In this document: positions 7,603 through 21,438 of the stretch, piece after piece | Layout: each line of letters begins with the position of its first letter | Numbering within the stretch: position 1 is the stretch's first letter | NCBI GenBank assembly: GCA_016283745.1 | Contig: JAEENM010000005.1 | Coordinates: 1-42,021 of the forward strand | Direction of reading: 5' to 3' | Length of the DNA: 42,021 nt | Source: Bacteroidales bacterium | GTDB taxonomy: Bacteria > Bacteroidota > Bacteroidia > Bacteroidales > P3 | Position numbers and translations under genes: made by a program | The notes under the pieces: model-generated | Told to the model about the DNA's origin: nothing | The model's input: the letters and a program-made list of their open reading frames with translations, nothing else | Database searches by the model: none

Positions 7603-7625
7603 TTTTTAGCGTTTAAACGTAAAAA
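7603..7625. repeat. 23-bp palindrome downstream of purA
   Basis: TTTTTA and TAAAAA flank CGTTTAAACG, making a near-perfect 23-bp inverted repeat starting 14 bp after the purA stop. With T- and A-runs inside the arms it could act as a weak terminator or a protein-binding site. Confidence 0.4.
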
Positions 7626-7675
7626 TCAGAACAAAAAAGTTACCAAATAAAAACCAATTCAAAAAACTACATACA

Positions 7676-8734
7676 ATGAAAAGATTAGTTTTGGCCATAT
7701 TGGCAATGATAACGATAAGTGCGGGCCTCAACGCCCAAACCAAGGTAAAAGAGTCGCAGGTGCCGCGCGCCGTGCTTCTGGCAATGGAAAACACCTACAC
7801 CAGCTACTCCGTGAAAGCCTGGTTCGAGCAGCCCGGACAGTATGTGGCCGATTTCTCCACCGAAGGACAGAACGGCAAAGCCTATTTCACCGACGACGGC
7901 GAATGGCAGTACAGCGCCTTTGTTGTGGACATATCGGAATGCCCCACCATTATGAACACCTATTTTGTGGACAACTACCCCGGTTTCAAAATCCGTTCCA
8001 CCGAATATATCGAGGAGATGAGCGGCGACAACTACTACCGCATGATAATCACCCGCAAGGGCATCGGCTCCGATGATTTCGAACTGATTTTCGACACCCG
8101 TGGAAAGCTCACCAAGACCAACGCTCCCGACCCCGAAGTGGTGCGTCGCGACTTTATCGCCCGCAACAACCCCGAAGCCGACCTCTCGGAACGCGAAGGA
8201 CCCCAACCGCCGGAGAAAGCCGACAAAACAGCACGTAAGAAAAGACAACTCGAAATCGACGCCGAAATTGAGACCGTCACACCTCCCGACACTGTAAAGA
8301 AAAACTTCGAGAAACGCTACCCCACCACCCGTATCAAAGAGGGTCCCGAATGGGTAATGCGCGACGGCGAATACTATGTGGCTTACTTCACCAACAACCA
8401 GAGAGTGGATTTCGACGCAGTGCTGGCCGAAACAGGCACCATGATTATGGTAGGCACCAAGCTGGCTCCCGAACGCTACCCGCGTCCCATCCAGAAATAC
8501 CTTGCCGAAAAGCTGAAAGGCGAGAAATACGACATCGAGAAGATGGTTCGCTACGACTACGACTCCAAATACCGCAACGAAGAGGGCAAAAAACCCAAAC
8601 AATACTTCTATGTGGTTATCAGCCAAAAGGTTAAAGGCAAAAAAGGCAAGAAATTCACCCGTATGACTTTCGACAACGTGGGTAAATTCACCGGCCTGCT
8701 CGCCAATCCTCTCGACGAGAAAGATGTAAGATAA
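7676..8734 (+). CDS. Secreted PepSY-like (DUF2874-type) repeat protein
   Basis: This 352-residue protein has a signal peptide ending at GLNAQ. Two regions look alike and match the PepSY-like pattern of Bacteroidota periplasmic proteins. The first is VPRAVLLAMENTYTSY to GKAYFTDDGEWQYS near residues 26-85. The second is VKKNFEKRYPTTRIKEG to YYVAYFTNNQRVDF near residues 206-250. A charged linker (KTARKKRQLEIDAE) separates them. The C-terminal part is lysine-rich. These proteins are thought to be small binding or inhibitory domains, and no enzymatic residues are visible. A strong bidirectional terminator follows. Confidence 0.75.
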   Translation: MKRLVLAILAMITISAGLNAQTKVKESQVPRAVLLAMENTYTSYSVKAWFEQPGQYVADFSTEGQNGKAYFTDDGEWQYSAFVVDISECPTIMNTYFVDNYPGFKIRSTEYIEEMSGDNYYRMIITRKGIGSDDFELIFDTRGKLTKTNAPDPEVVRRDFIARNNPEADLSEREGPQPPEKADKTARKKRQLEIDAEIETVTPPDTVKKNFEKRYPTTRIKEGPEWVMRDGEYYVAYFTNNQRVDFDAVLAETGTMIMVGTKLAPERYPRPIQKYLAEKLKGEKYDIEKMVRYDYDSKYRNEEGKKPKQYFYVVISQKVKGKKGKKFTRMTFDNVGKFTGLLANPLDEKDVR

Positions 8735-8754
8735 CAGCTTAGGCTGAATACAAT

Positions 8755-8787
8755 AAAAAAAAGCGGCTTTGAAAGCCGCTTTTTTTT
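8755..8787. terminator. Bidirectional intrinsic terminator
   Basis: AAGCGGCTTT-GA-AAGCCGCTT with an A-run before and a T-run after. It lies between the convergent PepSY-like gene (+) and superoxide dismutase (-) and serves both. Confidence 0.9.
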
Positions 8788-8806
8788 GTGCAAATAGCCA
8801 ACCGTC

Positions 8807-9397
8807 TTACAGACGTGCCTCCACCACTTTCCAGTCCACAATCTGCCAAAGTGCGGCAAGATAGTCGGCACGGCGGTTCTGATAGTCGAGGTAATAGGCG
8901 TGTTCCCACACGTCGAAGGTAAGCAGGGGCCTAAGGCCGTCGGTAACGGGATTTTCGGCGTTTTTCTGCTGGGTTATCACCAAATTGCCGTCGGCATTGA
9001 GAGACAGCCATACCCAGCCGCTTCCGAACAGGGTGGCACCTTTCTGTTCAAATTCGGCTTTAAACTTGTTGAAAGAACCGAAAGTTTTGTCTATCAGCTC
9101 TTTGATACGTCCCACAGGTTCGTGGTTGGCGGAGCCGAACTGCTCGAAATACATAGCGTGGTTCAGCACCTGTCCGGCGTTGTTGAACAGTCCGCCTTGC
9201 GAGCGTTTCACAATCTCGGTAAGGGCAAGGCCTTCCAGTCCGCTGCCGGGCAGCAGTTTGTTGAGGTTGTCAACGTAGGCTTTCAGATGTTTACCGTGGT
9301 GGAACGAGAGTGTGGTCTCGCTGATAACGCCGTCCAACGCCTTGTATGGCAATGCCGGCAGTTCGAAAATTCCGTTGGTTGGGGTGATGTCGGTCAT
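8807..9397 (-). CDS. sodB: Superoxide dismutase, Fe/Mn family
   Basis: The protein converts superoxide to oxygen and hydrogen peroxide in the cytoplasm and has 196 residues, the normal length. The metal ligands are present: H33 in FHHGKH, the histidine of QVLNHAMYF, and the aspartate and histidine of FDVWEHAYY. The glutamine just before the second histidine (GQVLNH) is the position seen in iron-type enzymes. Bacteroidales enzymes of this type are often cambialistic, so the metal cannot be fixed from sequence. It has its own promoter and a shared terminator, so it is a single-gene unit. Confidence 0.95.
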   Translation of the reverse strand: MTDITPTNGIFELPALPYKALDGVISETTLSFHHGKHLKAYVDNLNKLLPGSGLEGLALTEIVKRSQGGLFNNAGQVLNHAMYFEQFGSANHEPVGRIKELIDKTFGSFNKFKAEFEQKGATLFGSGWVWLSLNADGNLVITQQKNAENPVTDGLRPLLTFDVWEHAYYLDYQNRRADYLAALWQIVDWKVVEARL

Positions 9398-9437
9398 AAC
9401 TTTATTTTTTGATGAAAAAATGTGTGTTTATTTTTTG

Positions 9438-9445
9438 CAAAAATA
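9438..9445 (-). promoter_or_regulatory. -7 promoter element of the superoxide dismutase gene
   Basis: On the minus strand this is TATTTTTG followed by CA, matching TAnnTTTG, 40 bp before the ATG. A clear -33 element was not found. Confidence 0.6.
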
Positions 9446-9487
9446 CACAAAAAAAATGATTTTTTTATAGACATATAAAATTTTGAA

Positions 9488-9520
9488 CACGAATCACACA
9501 AATATTTGTGTTAATTCGTG
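9488..9520. repeat. 33-bp imperfect palindrome
   Basis: CACGAATCACACAAAT is followed by its near reverse complement ATTTGTGTTAATTCGTG. It lies about 70 bp downstream of the pcm stop and upstream of the superoxide dismutase promoter. No T-run follows. Confidence 0.6.
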
Positions 9521-9590
9521 CAATTCGTATTCTCTATTATTGAGGAAAATACGACTTTTTTGCGAAAAAGAGTCTGTCGGCGAAAAAAAA

Positions 9591-10253
9591 TCAGAGAAAC
9601 TTGTTGTTTCCGCCCTGTTTTTTCTCGAGCATGGGCACAAAACTGAAGTTGCCAAAGGTCTCCTCTTTCGTCTCGGTGTCGCTGAGCTTGGTAATGCGTC
9701 GCATCTCGTAGTTTTCGTCGCCCACGGGAATGACCATCATCCCCCCTATCTTGAGCTGTTTCAGCAAATCGGGAGGCACCATGGGTGCGCCGCAGGTGAT
9801 GATAATCTTGTCGAACGGCGCCGAAGTGGGGATGCCCTTGTAGCCGTCGCCGTGGTAACAGCGGACGAAGTACTTCAGCTGTACGATAAGACGTTGTGTC
9901 CTCTGGAAAAGCTCGTCGTGACGCTCGATGGAGAGCACCCTCGCCCCCATCGCGGCAAGAATACAGGCCTGATAGCCGGAACCCGTCCCCACTTCAAGGA
10001 TTTTGTCGTTCTGCTTCACCTCCAGCAGCTGCGACTGGAACGCCACGGTACTCGGGTGCGAAATCGTCTGTCCGCAGGCTATAGGCAACGCCCTGTCCTC
10101 GTAGGCAAGGGAGTCCAGCGAAGGGTCCATAAAGAAATGACGCGGCACCTTGCGCATCGCCTCCAAAACATTTTCGTCGGTGATGCCCTTGGCACGCATC
10201 TCCTCGCACATACGCTCGCGTAAACCCTTGTGTCTGAATGTGTCTTCCATCAT
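9591..10253 (-). CDS. pcm: Protein-L-isoaspartate O-methyltransferase
   Basis: This repair enzyme methylates L-isoaspartyl residues in damaged proteins using S-adenosylmethionine. It has 220 residues. Visible motifs are PRHFF and YEDRALPI in the N-terminal half, GQTISHPSTVA, SAM motif I ILEVGTGSGYQA near residue 85, and FDKIIITCGAP and GGMMVIPVG later. The start could be either of two adjacent methionines (MMED). It has its own promoter and is not tightly linked to its neighbours. Confidence 0.95.
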   Translation of the reverse strand: MMEDTFRHKGLRERMCEEMRAKGITDENVLEAMRKVPRHFFMDPSLDSLAYEDRALPIACGQTISHPSTVAFQSQLLEVKQNDKILEVGTGSGYQACILAAMGARVLSIERHDELFQRTQRLIVQLKYFVRCYHGDGYKGIPTSAPFDKIIITCGAPMVPPDLLKQLKIGGMMVIPVGDENYEMRRITKLSDTETKEETFGNFSFVPMLEKKQGGNNKFL

Positions 10254-10284
10254 ACCAGTCTAAAATAACCGCTTTTACAGTTTG

Positions 10285-10292
10285 CAAAATTA
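10285..10292 (-). promoter_or_regulatory. -7 promoter element of pcm
   Basis: On the minus strand this reads TAATTTTG followed by CA, the same form as the promoters of tRNA-Cys and the tRNA-tuf operon. It lies 31 bp before the pcm start. Confidence 0.6.
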
Positions 10293-10367
10293 CACTTTTT
10301 TCACCGACAATTAGGCACGGTTCATCGCAAACAATAAACAATTTGACGTGAATTTCATCATAATGCG

Positions 10368-10391
10368 AGAGACGATGTACACATCGTCTCT
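10368..10391. repeat. Perfect 11-bp inverted repeat (AGAGACGATGT type)
   Basis: AGAGACGATGT and ACATCGTCTCT are separated by AC. Partial pairing continues outward (TAATG/CATTA). It is about 30 bp downstream of the CYTH gene. There is no T-run. The outer AGAGACG...CGTCTCT form resembles palindromic intergenic repeats known from several phyla. Confidence 0.7.
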
Positions 10392-10420
10392 ACATTATTG
10401 GGTTCCATTGTGTTACGAAA

Positions 10421-11035
10421 TTACCATTGGGGATACTCCACCCCCATCAGCTTGCGGTAGGGACGTGTCTCCACATCCTTTTCTATGCCGAACTGCTCGA
10501 AAATCCCTGTTATGAAACGGTCTATCAGCTGCTGCAGGGCGGCTTCTTCGATGGCGGAGAGCGTGTCGGCGGAGTAAACGCCTTCTATCTCGAGGAAATG
10601 CTCGTCGTGGCCCTGTATCGGCACCGTGCAAAGCTCCAAATGGTACTCCACCTCGCCTTTATGCACAAACAGCCATTTGTCCTTATGCTTTGTGTACCAC
10701 GGCTTTGCGCCGAAGTCCTCCATCATCTCGACAAAACTCCGCAGGTCGGCTTCGTCGCGCAGTTCGAACTCGTGTTCCACGTTATTTTCGAGGTTGCCGA
10801 GGACGGTCTGTTTGCGTTTGGCGTTGGCCACGATGCTCTGCAGCTGAAGGGGGTCGCCGCCGTAGTTCTTGCGTATGCGGAAACGGTTTTTGTTTTCCTT
10901 GGCCGTCGGAGGCATGGCATAGTAGGTATCTTCGGCCACAATATGCTCCGGAAGGCCGTATATTTCGGTCATGCGGCGTTTTATTTCCTCGTACCTATGC
11001 TGCGGCACACGGGCCTTTTTTTCGACTTCTTTCAT
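10421..11035 (-). CDS. CYTH-domain protein (class IV adenylate cyclase / triphosphatase superfamily)
   Basis: The protein has 204 residues. The diagnostic ExExK start is present as E-V-E-K-K at residues 3-7. Charged strands typical of the CYTH tunnel follow (NRFRIRKN, EHEFELRD, VEYHLELC and HFLEIEG). CYTH proteins bind triphosphate-bearing substrates with divalent metal; members include class IV adenylate cyclases, thiamine triphosphatases and inorganic triphosphatases. The substrate cannot be told from sequence. The start ATG lies only about 20 bp after the terminator of the DUF3467 gene, so any dedicated promoter must overlap that terminator or the 3' end of the upstream gene. Confidence 0.85.
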   Translation of the reverse strand: MKEVEKKARVPQHRYEEIKRRMTEIYGLPEHIVAEDTYYAMPPTAKENKNRFRIRKNYGGDPLQLQSIVANAKRKQTVLGNLENNVEHEFELRDEADLRSFVEMMEDFGAKPWYTKHKDKWLFVHKGEVEYHLELCTVPIQGHDEHFLEIEGVYSADTLSAIEEAALQQLIDRFITGIFEQFGIEKDVETRPYRKLMGVEYPQW

Positions 11036-11055
11036 GGGGTTTGGGGGTGTGTCTG

Positions 11056-11091
11056 AAAAAAACGGTTTCTTCCCTTGCGGAAAGAAACCGT
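11056..11091 (-). terminator. Intrinsic terminator after the DUF3467 gene
   Basis: On the minus strand ACGGTTTCTTTCC-GCAAG-GGAAGAAACCGT is followed by a run of T. It lies about 27 bp after the DUF3467 stop. Confidence 0.85.
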
Positions 11092-11117
11092 ATCATCAAC
11101 ATTTTAAACAAATTTAA

Positions 11118-11429
11118 TCATGCTTCTGCCAATGGCGACATATTGTTATAAGGTATGGTGGTGCCGTCGTCGTCTTTAATGCGACCGTGCACCGACTCGT
11201 ATCTTTCGATGTTGTCGGTAAGAGCTCTGAGCAGACGTTTGGCGTGCTGGGGTGTGAGTATTATCCGCGACTGCACCTTGGCTTTTGGCAGGCCGGGCAT
11301 CATACGGATAAAATCCACGATAAACTCCGAAGGCGAATGGGTTATCATTGCCAAGTTGGAGTAAATGCCGTCGGCCACCTCGGCCGGCAGGTCGATGTTT
11401 ATCGTCTGTTCGTTCTTTTTCTCTTCCAT
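11118..11429 (-). CDS. DUF3467 family protein
   Basis: This small cytoplasmic protein of 103 residues has a highly charged start (MEEKKNEQTINIDLP). Its core is YSNLAMITHSPSEFIVDFIRMMPG followed by KVQSRIILTPQHAKRLLRALTDNI, which matches DUF3467. The family has no known function. The gene lies 59 bp downstream of rpoC on the same strand, beyond the rpoC terminator, and is closed by its own terminator. It is probably expressed at least partly by read-through from the rpo operon. Confidence 0.85.
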   Translation of the reverse strand: MEEKKNEQTINIDLPAEVADGIYSNLAMITHSPSEFIVDFIRMMPGLPKAKVQSRIILTPQHAKRLLRALTDNIERYESVHGRIKDDDGTTIPYNNMSPLAEA

Positions 11430-11439
11430 CTTGTGTTAT

Positions 11440-11474
11440 AAAAAAGTGTCAGGCACAACTTGTTGTGCCTGACA
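11440..11474 (-). terminator. Intrinsic terminator of the rpoBC operon
   Basis: On the minus strand TGTCAGGCACAA-CAAG-TTGTGCCTGACA, a perfect 12-bp stem, is followed by ACTTTTTTAT. It begins 15 bp after the rpoC stop and ends just before the DUF3467 start. Confidence 0.9.
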
Positions 11475-11488
11475 GATATGTTTTACAT

Positions 11489-15766
<4,278 letters not shown>

Positions 15767-15802
15767 AATTCTTATCCTAAACTAATGAAAAACTATTCTT
15801 AA

Positions 15803-18800
15803 TTATTCGAAATCGAGTTCAAGACCCAATCCACGCAATTCGTGAACAAGCACATTGAACGATTCGGGTATTCCGGGTGTCGGCATGTTGTCGCCCTTCA
15901 CGATGGCCTCGTAGGTCTTCGATCTGCCGGGAACGTCGTCGGATTTCACCGTGAGTATCTCCTGCAGGATATGCGAAGCGCCGAAGGCTTCCAATGCCCA
16001 AACCTCCATTTCTCCAAAACGCTGTCCGCCGAATTGTGCCTTACCGCCAAGAGGCTGCTGAGTAATCAGCGAGTAAGGTCCTATCGAACGTGCGTGCATC
16101 TTGTCGTCGATCATGTGGTGCAGTTTCAGCATGTAGATATAACCCACAGTTGCCGGTTGGTCGAAACGGTCGCCCGTTTCGCCGTCGTAGAGGTAGGTGC
16201 GTCCGTTTTCGGGCAATCCTGCCTCACGCATATATCCGTTGATCTGTTCGAGGGTTGCACCGTCGAAGATAGGAGTCTGGTAGCGTTTGCCCAGTTTCTT
16301 GCCTGCCCATCCGAGAACGGTCTCATAGATTTGTCCGAGGTTCATACGCGAAGGCACACCCAGCGGGTTAAGAACTATGTCCACAGGGGTTCCGTCGGCG
16401 AGGAACGGCATATCCTCGGCACGTACAATCTTCGACACGATACCTTTGTTACCGTGACGACCGGCCATCTTATCGCCGATACGCAGTTTACGCTTGCTTG
16501 CCACATACACTTTGGCCATCTGCACAATGCCTTGCGGCAGGTCGTCGCCGACAGTCTTAACAAATTTCTCGCGTGTGTAGCGGCCGAATATCTCGCGATA
16601 TTTGATGTTGTAGTTGTTCAGCAGCTCCTTCACAAGGTCGTTGGCCTCCTTGTCGGTGGTCCACTTGTTGGGGTTAACTGTGGTATAGTCTATGTCCTTG
16701 AGTATCTTCTGGGTGAATTTGGTCTTTTTGGGGACCACTTCTTCCTTAACATTGGAATAAACGCCGTTGCACACCTTGCCGGTGAGTATGATCACCAGTT
16801 TGTCCACCAGCTTGCCTTTCAATTCCTCGGTCTCTTCGTTGAACTTGACATCGAGTTCGGCAATAACCTCCTTGTCGTGGGTGCGGTTCTTGGGACTCTT
16901 GGCGATGTGGCTGAATAGTTTCTTGTCGATAACCACGCCCTGTACCGAAGGCGGAACTTTGAACGAAGCGTCTTTCACGTCACCGGCCTTGTCGCCGAAG
17001 ATGGCTCTGAGCAGTTTCTCTTCGGGAGTTGGGTCCGATTCGCCTTTGGGGGTGATTTTTCCTATCAAGATATCGCCTTCCTTGACTTCAGCGCCGATAC
17101 GGATGATACCGTTCTCGTCGAGGTCCTTGGTGGCTTCGTTGCTCACGTTGGGTATGTCGCGTGTCAGTTCCTCGACACCGCGTTTTGTCTCTCTCACCTG
17201 TGTGGTGAACTCCTCAACGTGTACGGAAGTGAATATGTCTTCTTTAACAACTTTTTCGGAGATAACGATAGCATCCTCGTAGTTGTAACCTTTCCACGGC
17301 ATGAATGCCACCATGAGGTTACGACCGAGTGCCAGCTCTCCGTTCTGGGTAGCGTAGCCTTCGCAGAGCACCTGACCTTTTTTCACCTTGTCGCCCTTGC
17401 TAACAATAGGACGCAGGTTAATGGCGGTGCTGTGGTTGGTACGCTGATATTTTGTCAAAGGATAAACCTTAACGTCATCGTCGAAAGTAACAAGACGTTC
17501 GCGTTCGTCGCGCGAGTGGCGGATAACAATCTTGGTAGCATCCACAAATTCCACCACACCGTCGCCCACTGCGTTGAGCAGCACGCGGGAGTCTTCGGCC
17601 ACCGATTTCTCGATACCTGTTCCCACGATAGGAATCTCGGGGTTGAGCAGAGGCACAGCCTGACGCATCATGTTCGATCCCATCAGCGCACGGTTGGCGT
17701 CGTCGTGTTCAAGGAAGGGAATCAGCGATGCAGCTATGGAAGCAATCTGGTTCGATGCTATATCCATAAGGTTCACATCCTCGGGCGAAACAATGGGGAA
17801 ATCGGCCAAGTTACGGGCTTTCACTCTCTCGGTGGTGATGGTGCCATCCTCGCTCTGAGGAGTGGTGGCCTGAGCCACAATCTGGTTTTCTTCCTCTTCG
17901 GCAGTAAGGAATATCGGTTCCTCGTCGACCTGCACTTTGCCTTCCACCACTCTCTGGTAGGGAGTTTCGATAAAGCCGAGACGGTTTATCTTGGCGTAAA
18001 CGCACAGCGACGAAATAAGACCGATGTTCGGGCCTTCAGGGGTTTCGATGGTACACAAACGTCCGTAGTGTGTGTAGTGCACGTCACGCACCTCGAATCC
18101 GGCGCGTTCGCGCGACAGACCTCCGGGACCCAGTGCCGAGATACGGCGTTTGTGGGTGATTTCGGCCAGCGGGTTGGTCTGGTCCATAAACTGCGACAGC
18201 TGGTTGGTGCCGAAGAACGAGTTGATTACCGACGACAATGTCTTGGCGTTGATAAGGTCAACTATTCCGAACACCTCGTTGTCGCGCACGTTCATACGCT
18301 CGCGGATGGTGCGGGCCATACGTGCCAGACCCACGCTGAACTGTGCCGAAAGCTGTTCGCCTACGGTACGCACCCTACGGTTGCTCAGGTGGTCGATATC
18401 GTCAACCTCGGCCTTCGAGTTGATAAGCTCGATCAGATATTTGATGATTGAAGTGATGTCCTCGCGGGTAAGCACACGCACGTCGGAAGAAACGGTAAGG
18501 TTCAGCTTGGTGTTGATACGGTAGCGTCCCACATCGCCCAAGTCGTAACGTTTCTCGGAGAAGAACAGTTTTTCGATGATGCCTCGCGCGGTCTCCTCAT
18601 CGGGTGGGTCGGCGCTACGCAGCAGTCTGTAAATAAATTCTACAGCTTCCTTGGCATTGTGAGCTGTATCTTTATTCAAAGTATTGAAAATCACCGAATA
18701 ATCGAGAGTGTCGTCGGCCTCTTTGTGAACCAGGATAGATTTCACGCCGAGGTCCATGATCTTGTCGATATGCTCTTCGGTAAGTTCGGAGTCGCGTTCC

Positions 18801-19606
18801 ACGACGACCTCGTTACGTTCCATTGAAAGAACTTCACCGGTGTCCTCGTCGACGAAATCCTCAACCCACGAACGTTCAACACGTGCAGCCAGCTTGCGGC
18901 CTAAAACGCGTTGCAGGTTGGTGGGACTCACTTTAATCTCTTCGGAGAGGTTGAAAATATCAAGAATATCTTTATCCGTCTCAAAACCTATAGCGCGGAG
19001 CAAGGTTGTGATAGGAAGTTTTTTCTTACGGTCGATGTAGGCGTACATCACGTTGTTGATGTCCGTGGTGAACTCCATCCAGGAGCCGCGGAACGGGATG
19101 ATACGTGCGGAATACAGCTGGGTTCCGTTGGAGTGGAACTGTGTTCCGAAGAATACGCCGGGGGAGCGGTGCAGTTGTGACACAACCACACGTTCGGCTC
19201 CGTTTATCACGAATGTGGCTTTGGGAGTCATATAAGGAATCATTCCCAAGAACACATCGTCTATTTTGGTCTCGAACTCCTCGTGTTCGGGATCGGTGCA
19301 GGACAGGCGCAGCTTGGCCTTCAGAGGCACGCTATACGTAAGGCCGCGCTCGATACATTCCTCGATGGTGTACCGCGGCGGGTCGATGAAATAATCCAAA
19401 AATTCAAGCACGTAATTGTTGCGCGTATCCGTAATGGGGAAGTTTTCGTTGAAAACTTTGTACAACCCTTCGTTAAGATGGTTGTCGGGATTTGTCTCTA
19501 TCTGGAAAAAATCCCTGAACGATTTAAGCTGGATATCCAAAAAATCGGGGTAGTCGAATTTGCGAACTGTCGCGAAATTAACTACTTTTGAGTTATTATT
19601 TGCCAA
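15803..19606 (-). CDS. rpoB: DNA-directed RNA polymerase subunit beta
   Basis: This is the beta subunit of RNA polymerase, 1267 residues. The rifampicin-binding region is visible as [20 protein letters not shown] with [14 protein letters not shown]. Further conserved blocks are [23 protein letters not shown], the [15 protein letters not shown] region and [21 protein letters not shown] near the C-terminus. The residues around the rifampicin pocket look wild type. It lies 116 bp downstream of rplL; the gap holds a strong hairpin that could reduce expression relative to the ribosomal proteins. Confidence 0.99.
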   Translation of the reverse strand: MANNNSKVVNFATVRKFDYPDFLDIQLKSFRDFFQIETNPDNHLNEGLYKVFNENFPITDTRNNYVLEFLDYFIDPPRYTIEECIERGLTYSVPLKAKLRLSCTDPEHEEFETKIDDVFLGMIPYMTPKATFVINGAERVVVSQLHRSPGVFFGTQFHSNGTQLYSARIIPFRGSWMEFTTDINNVMYAYIDRKKKLPITTLLRAIGFETDKDILDIFNLSEEIKVSPTNLQRVLGRKLAARVERSWVEDFVDEDTGEVLSMERNEVVVERDSELTEEHIDKIMDLGVKSILVHKEADDTLDYSVIFNTLNKDTAHNAKEAVEFIYRLLRSADPPDEETARGIIEKLFFSEKRYDLGDVGRYRINTKLNLTVSSDVRVLTREDITSIIKYLIELINSKAEVDDIDHLSNRRVRTVGEQLSAQFSVGLARMARTIRERMNVRDNEVFGIVDLINAKTLSSVINSFFGTNQLSQFMDQTNPLAEITHKRRISALGPGGLSRERAGFEVRDVHYTHYGRLCTIETPEGPNIGLISSLCVYAKINRLGFIETPYQRVVEGKVQVDEEPIFLTAEEEENQIVAQATTPQSEDGTITTERVKARNLADFPIVSPEDVNLMDIASNQIASIAASLIPFLEHDDANRALMGSNMMRQAVPLLNPEIPIVGTGIEKSVAEDSRVLLNAVGDGVVEFVDATKIVIRHSRDERERLVTFDDDVKVYPLTKYQRTNHSTAINLRPIVSKGDKVKKGQVLCEGYATQNGELALGRNLMVAFMPWKGYNYEDAIVISEKVVKEDIFTSVHVEEFTTQVRETKRGVEELTRDIPNVSNEATKDLDENGIIRIGAEVKEGDILIGKITPKGESDPTPEEKLLRAIFGDKAGDVKDASFKVPPSVQGVVIDKKLFSHIAKSPKNRTHDKEVIAELDVKFNEETEELKGKLVDKLVIILTGKVCNGVYSNVKEEVVPKKTKFTQKILKDIDYTTVNPNKWTTDKEANDLVKELLNNYNIKYREIFGRYTREKFVKTVGDDLPQGIVQMAKVYVASKRKLRIGDKMAGRHGNKGIVSKIVRAEDMPFLADGTPVDIVLNPLGVPSRMNLGQIYETVLGWAGKKLGKRYQTPIFDGATLEQINGYMREAGLPENGRTYLYDGETGDRFDQPATVGYIYMLKLHHMIDDKMHARSIGPYSLITQQPLGGKAQFGGQRFGEMEVWALEAFGASHILQEILTVKSDDVPGRSKTYEAIVKGDNMPTPGIPESFNVLVHELRGLGLELDFE

Positions 19607-19661
19607 GGTCTATGTGTTTTAATGATGTTTTCCGAAACTAAGAATTAACTAACAAACAAAC

Positions 19662-19701
19662 AAGGAATGGGCTCCCCGACTGCTCGGAAGCCCTATTCCT
19701 T
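19662..19701 (-). promoter_or_regulatory. Long hairpin in the rplL-rpoB gap (possible attenuator or processing site)
   Basis: On the minus strand AAGGAATAGGGCT pairs with AGCCCATTCCTT around an inner CCGA-GCAG-TCGG stem, giving one extended 40-nt hairpin with single-base bulges. Only a weak GTTTGTTTG tract follows. This suits partial termination or RNase processing rather than a full stop. Confidence 0.55.
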
Positions 19702-19722
19702 ATGGAACCAATAGGTGAAAAC

Positions 19723-20103
19723 CTATTTGATCTCAACTTCTGCGCCTGCTTCTTCGAGGGATTTCTTCAAAGCTTCAGCTTCGTCTTTGGAAACACCTTC
19801 TTTTACAGGCTTGGGAGCTGCGTCAACTAATTCTTTAGCTTCTTTCAGTCCGAGGCTAGCCAGATCCTTAACCAGTTTCACAACGGCCAGTTTCTGAGCG
19901 CCGGCGGCTTTCAGTATCACGTCGAAAGAGGTTTTCTCTTCAGCGGCGGCACCAGCGGCTGCGCCAGCGGCGGGAGCGGCTACTGCAACAGCTGCTGCAG
20001 CGGGTTCAATGCCGTATTCTTCTTTCAATACATCGGCCAATTCTTTTACTTCTTTTACTGTAAGATTTACTAATTGTTCAGCAATAGCTTTAATATCTGC
20101 CAT
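19723..20103 (-). CDS. rplL: 50S ribosomal protein L7/L12
   Basis: The stalk protein of the large subunit, present in several copies bound to L10. It has 126 residues. The N-terminal dimerisation helix is followed by an alanine/glycine-rich hinge and the conserved C-terminal domain [20 protein letters not shown] with [20 protein letters not shown]. It lies 71 bp after rplJ. That gap holds a small GATGT-GAGA-ACATC hairpin with a GNRA-type loop and an A-rich leader. Confidence 0.98.
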   Translation of the reverse strand: MADIKAIAEQLVNLTVKEVKELADVLKEEYGIEPAAAAVAVAAPAAGAAAGAAAEEKTSFDVILKAAGAQKLAVVKLVKDLASLGLKEAKELVDAAPKPVKEGVSKDEAEALKKSLEEAGAEVEIK

Positions 20104-20174
20104 GACTTTTTATTTTTAAATGTTTTACAATTTGTTTACTTTTTTTTTGTTTTTTTGATGTTCTCACATCGGGT

Positions 20175-20696
20175 TTATTCGGCTTTTTCCGACATAGTCT
20201 TCAAAACTCCGGTCAATGTGTTTGCGCCAGACTGCAACTGCGAAACCACGTTCTTGATGGGCGACTGCAGCAGAGCCACAACGTCGGCGATGAGTTCGTT
20301 CTTGGACTTGATGTTCACCAGGGTGTCCAAGTTTTCGTCGCCAATGTAGAAGGACTCTTCAACATAAGCACCTTTGAGGATGGGTTTAGCGTTCGTCGCA
20401 CGGAACTCTTTTATGAGTTTGGCGGGAGCGTTGTTGGAGTTCGAAAGCATTATCGAAGTCTCGCCTTTGATAACAGGGAACAGCTCGGAATAGTCGACCC
20501 CTGTCTTTTCCATTGCCTTGATGAGCAATGTGTTCTTGACAACCAACAGTTTCACCTCGCGGCGGAATGCCAGACGGCGCAACTTACTCGTCTGCACGGA
20601 GTTGAAGCCTCCAATGTCGGCAATGTACAGATGAGGATAGTTTTTGATTTCCTCGCAAAGTGAGTCTATCAGTTGGGCTTTCAGTTCTTTTCTCAT
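20175..20696 (-). CDS. rplJ: 50S ribosomal protein L10
   Basis: L10 anchors the L7/L12 stalk to 23S rRNA. The protein has 173 residues; MRKELKAQLIDSLCEEI, the RREVKLLVVKNTLL region and KGETSIMLS are characteristic. It is 28 bp downstream of rplA, so the long leader in which E. coli L10 autoregulates is not present at this position. Confidence 0.97.
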   Translation of the reverse strand: MRKELKAQLIDSLCEEIKNYPHLYIADIGGFNSVQTSKLRRLAFRREVKLLVVKNTLLIKAMEKTGVDYSELFPVIKGETSIMLSNSNNAPAKLIKEFRATNAKPILKGAYVEESFYIGDENLDTLVNIKSKNELIADVVALLQSPIKNVVSQLQSGANTLTGVLKTMSEKAE

Positions 20697-20724
20697 AATG
20701 TTTCGAAAGTTTACTAATTATTGA

Positions 20725-21420
20725 TTACAAGCTAATGGATTTGGTGTCGACTTTTACGCCCGGGCTCATTGTGCTGGACACGGTTACGCTTTTCACGTAT
20801 GTGCCTTTAGCGGCGGCGGGTTTCAGCTTGATGATAGCCTGCAGCACCTCGCGTGCGTTGTCCACTATTTTGTTAGGTTCGAACGACACTTTTGCCACTG
20901 CAGAGTGGATGATACCAAATTTGTCAACCTTGAAGTCGATTTTACCGGCCTTAGCTTCTGTAACTGCTTTGCCAACTTCCATAGTAACTGTGCCTGTTTT
21001 GGGGTTGGGCATGAGTCCGCGGGGACCCAGTATTTTTCCCAGCGCTCCTACTTTGGGCATTACGCTCGGCATGGTAATAATAACATCTACATCCGTCCAA
21101 CCGCCTTTTATTTTTGCGATATAGTCGTCTAATCCGTAATAATCGGCTCCGGCTGCCTTAGCTTCTTCTTCCTTGTCGGGGGTGCAGAGCACAAGCACGC
21201 GCACCTGTTTTCCGGTACCGTGGGGCAATGTAACGCTGCCGCGAACCATCTGGTTGGCTTTGCGGGGGTCAACGCCCAAGCGCACATCAAGATCCACGGA
21301 AGCGTCGAACTTGGTGTAGGTGATCTCCTTCACAACCGACACGGCTTCCTCCAAAGAGTAAACCTTAGTCTTGTCGAACTTTGCTAAAGCTTCTTTTTGT
21401 TTCTTAGATAGTTTTGCCAT
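20725..21420 (-). CDS. rplA: 50S ribosomal protein L1
   Basis: L1 binds 23S rRNA at the E-site side and in many bacteria represses its own operon. The protein has 231 residues, the expected length. Conserved blocks are [55 protein letters not shown] and the C-terminal [20 protein letters not shown]. It is 18 bp downstream of rplK. Confidence 0.98.
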   Translation of the reverse strand: MAKLSKKQKEALAKFDKTKVYSLEEAVSVVKEITYTKFDASVDLDVRLGVDPRKANQMVRGSVTLPHGTGKQVRVLVLCTPDKEEEAKAAGADYYGLDDYIAKIKGGWTDVDVIITMPSVMPKVGALGKILGPRGLMPNPKTGTVTMEVGKAVTEAKAGKIDFKVDKFGIIHSAVAKVSFEPNKIVDNAREVLQAIIKLKPAAAKGTYVKSVTVSSTMSPGVKVDTKSISL

Positions 21421-21438
21421 GTTTTTTTAAACTTTAAT

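Noticed and set aside
7685-8626. 313-residue minus-strand ORF opposite the PepSY-like gene
   Set aside because: It is a shadow ORF. The plus-strand protein has a signal peptide and recognisable repeats.
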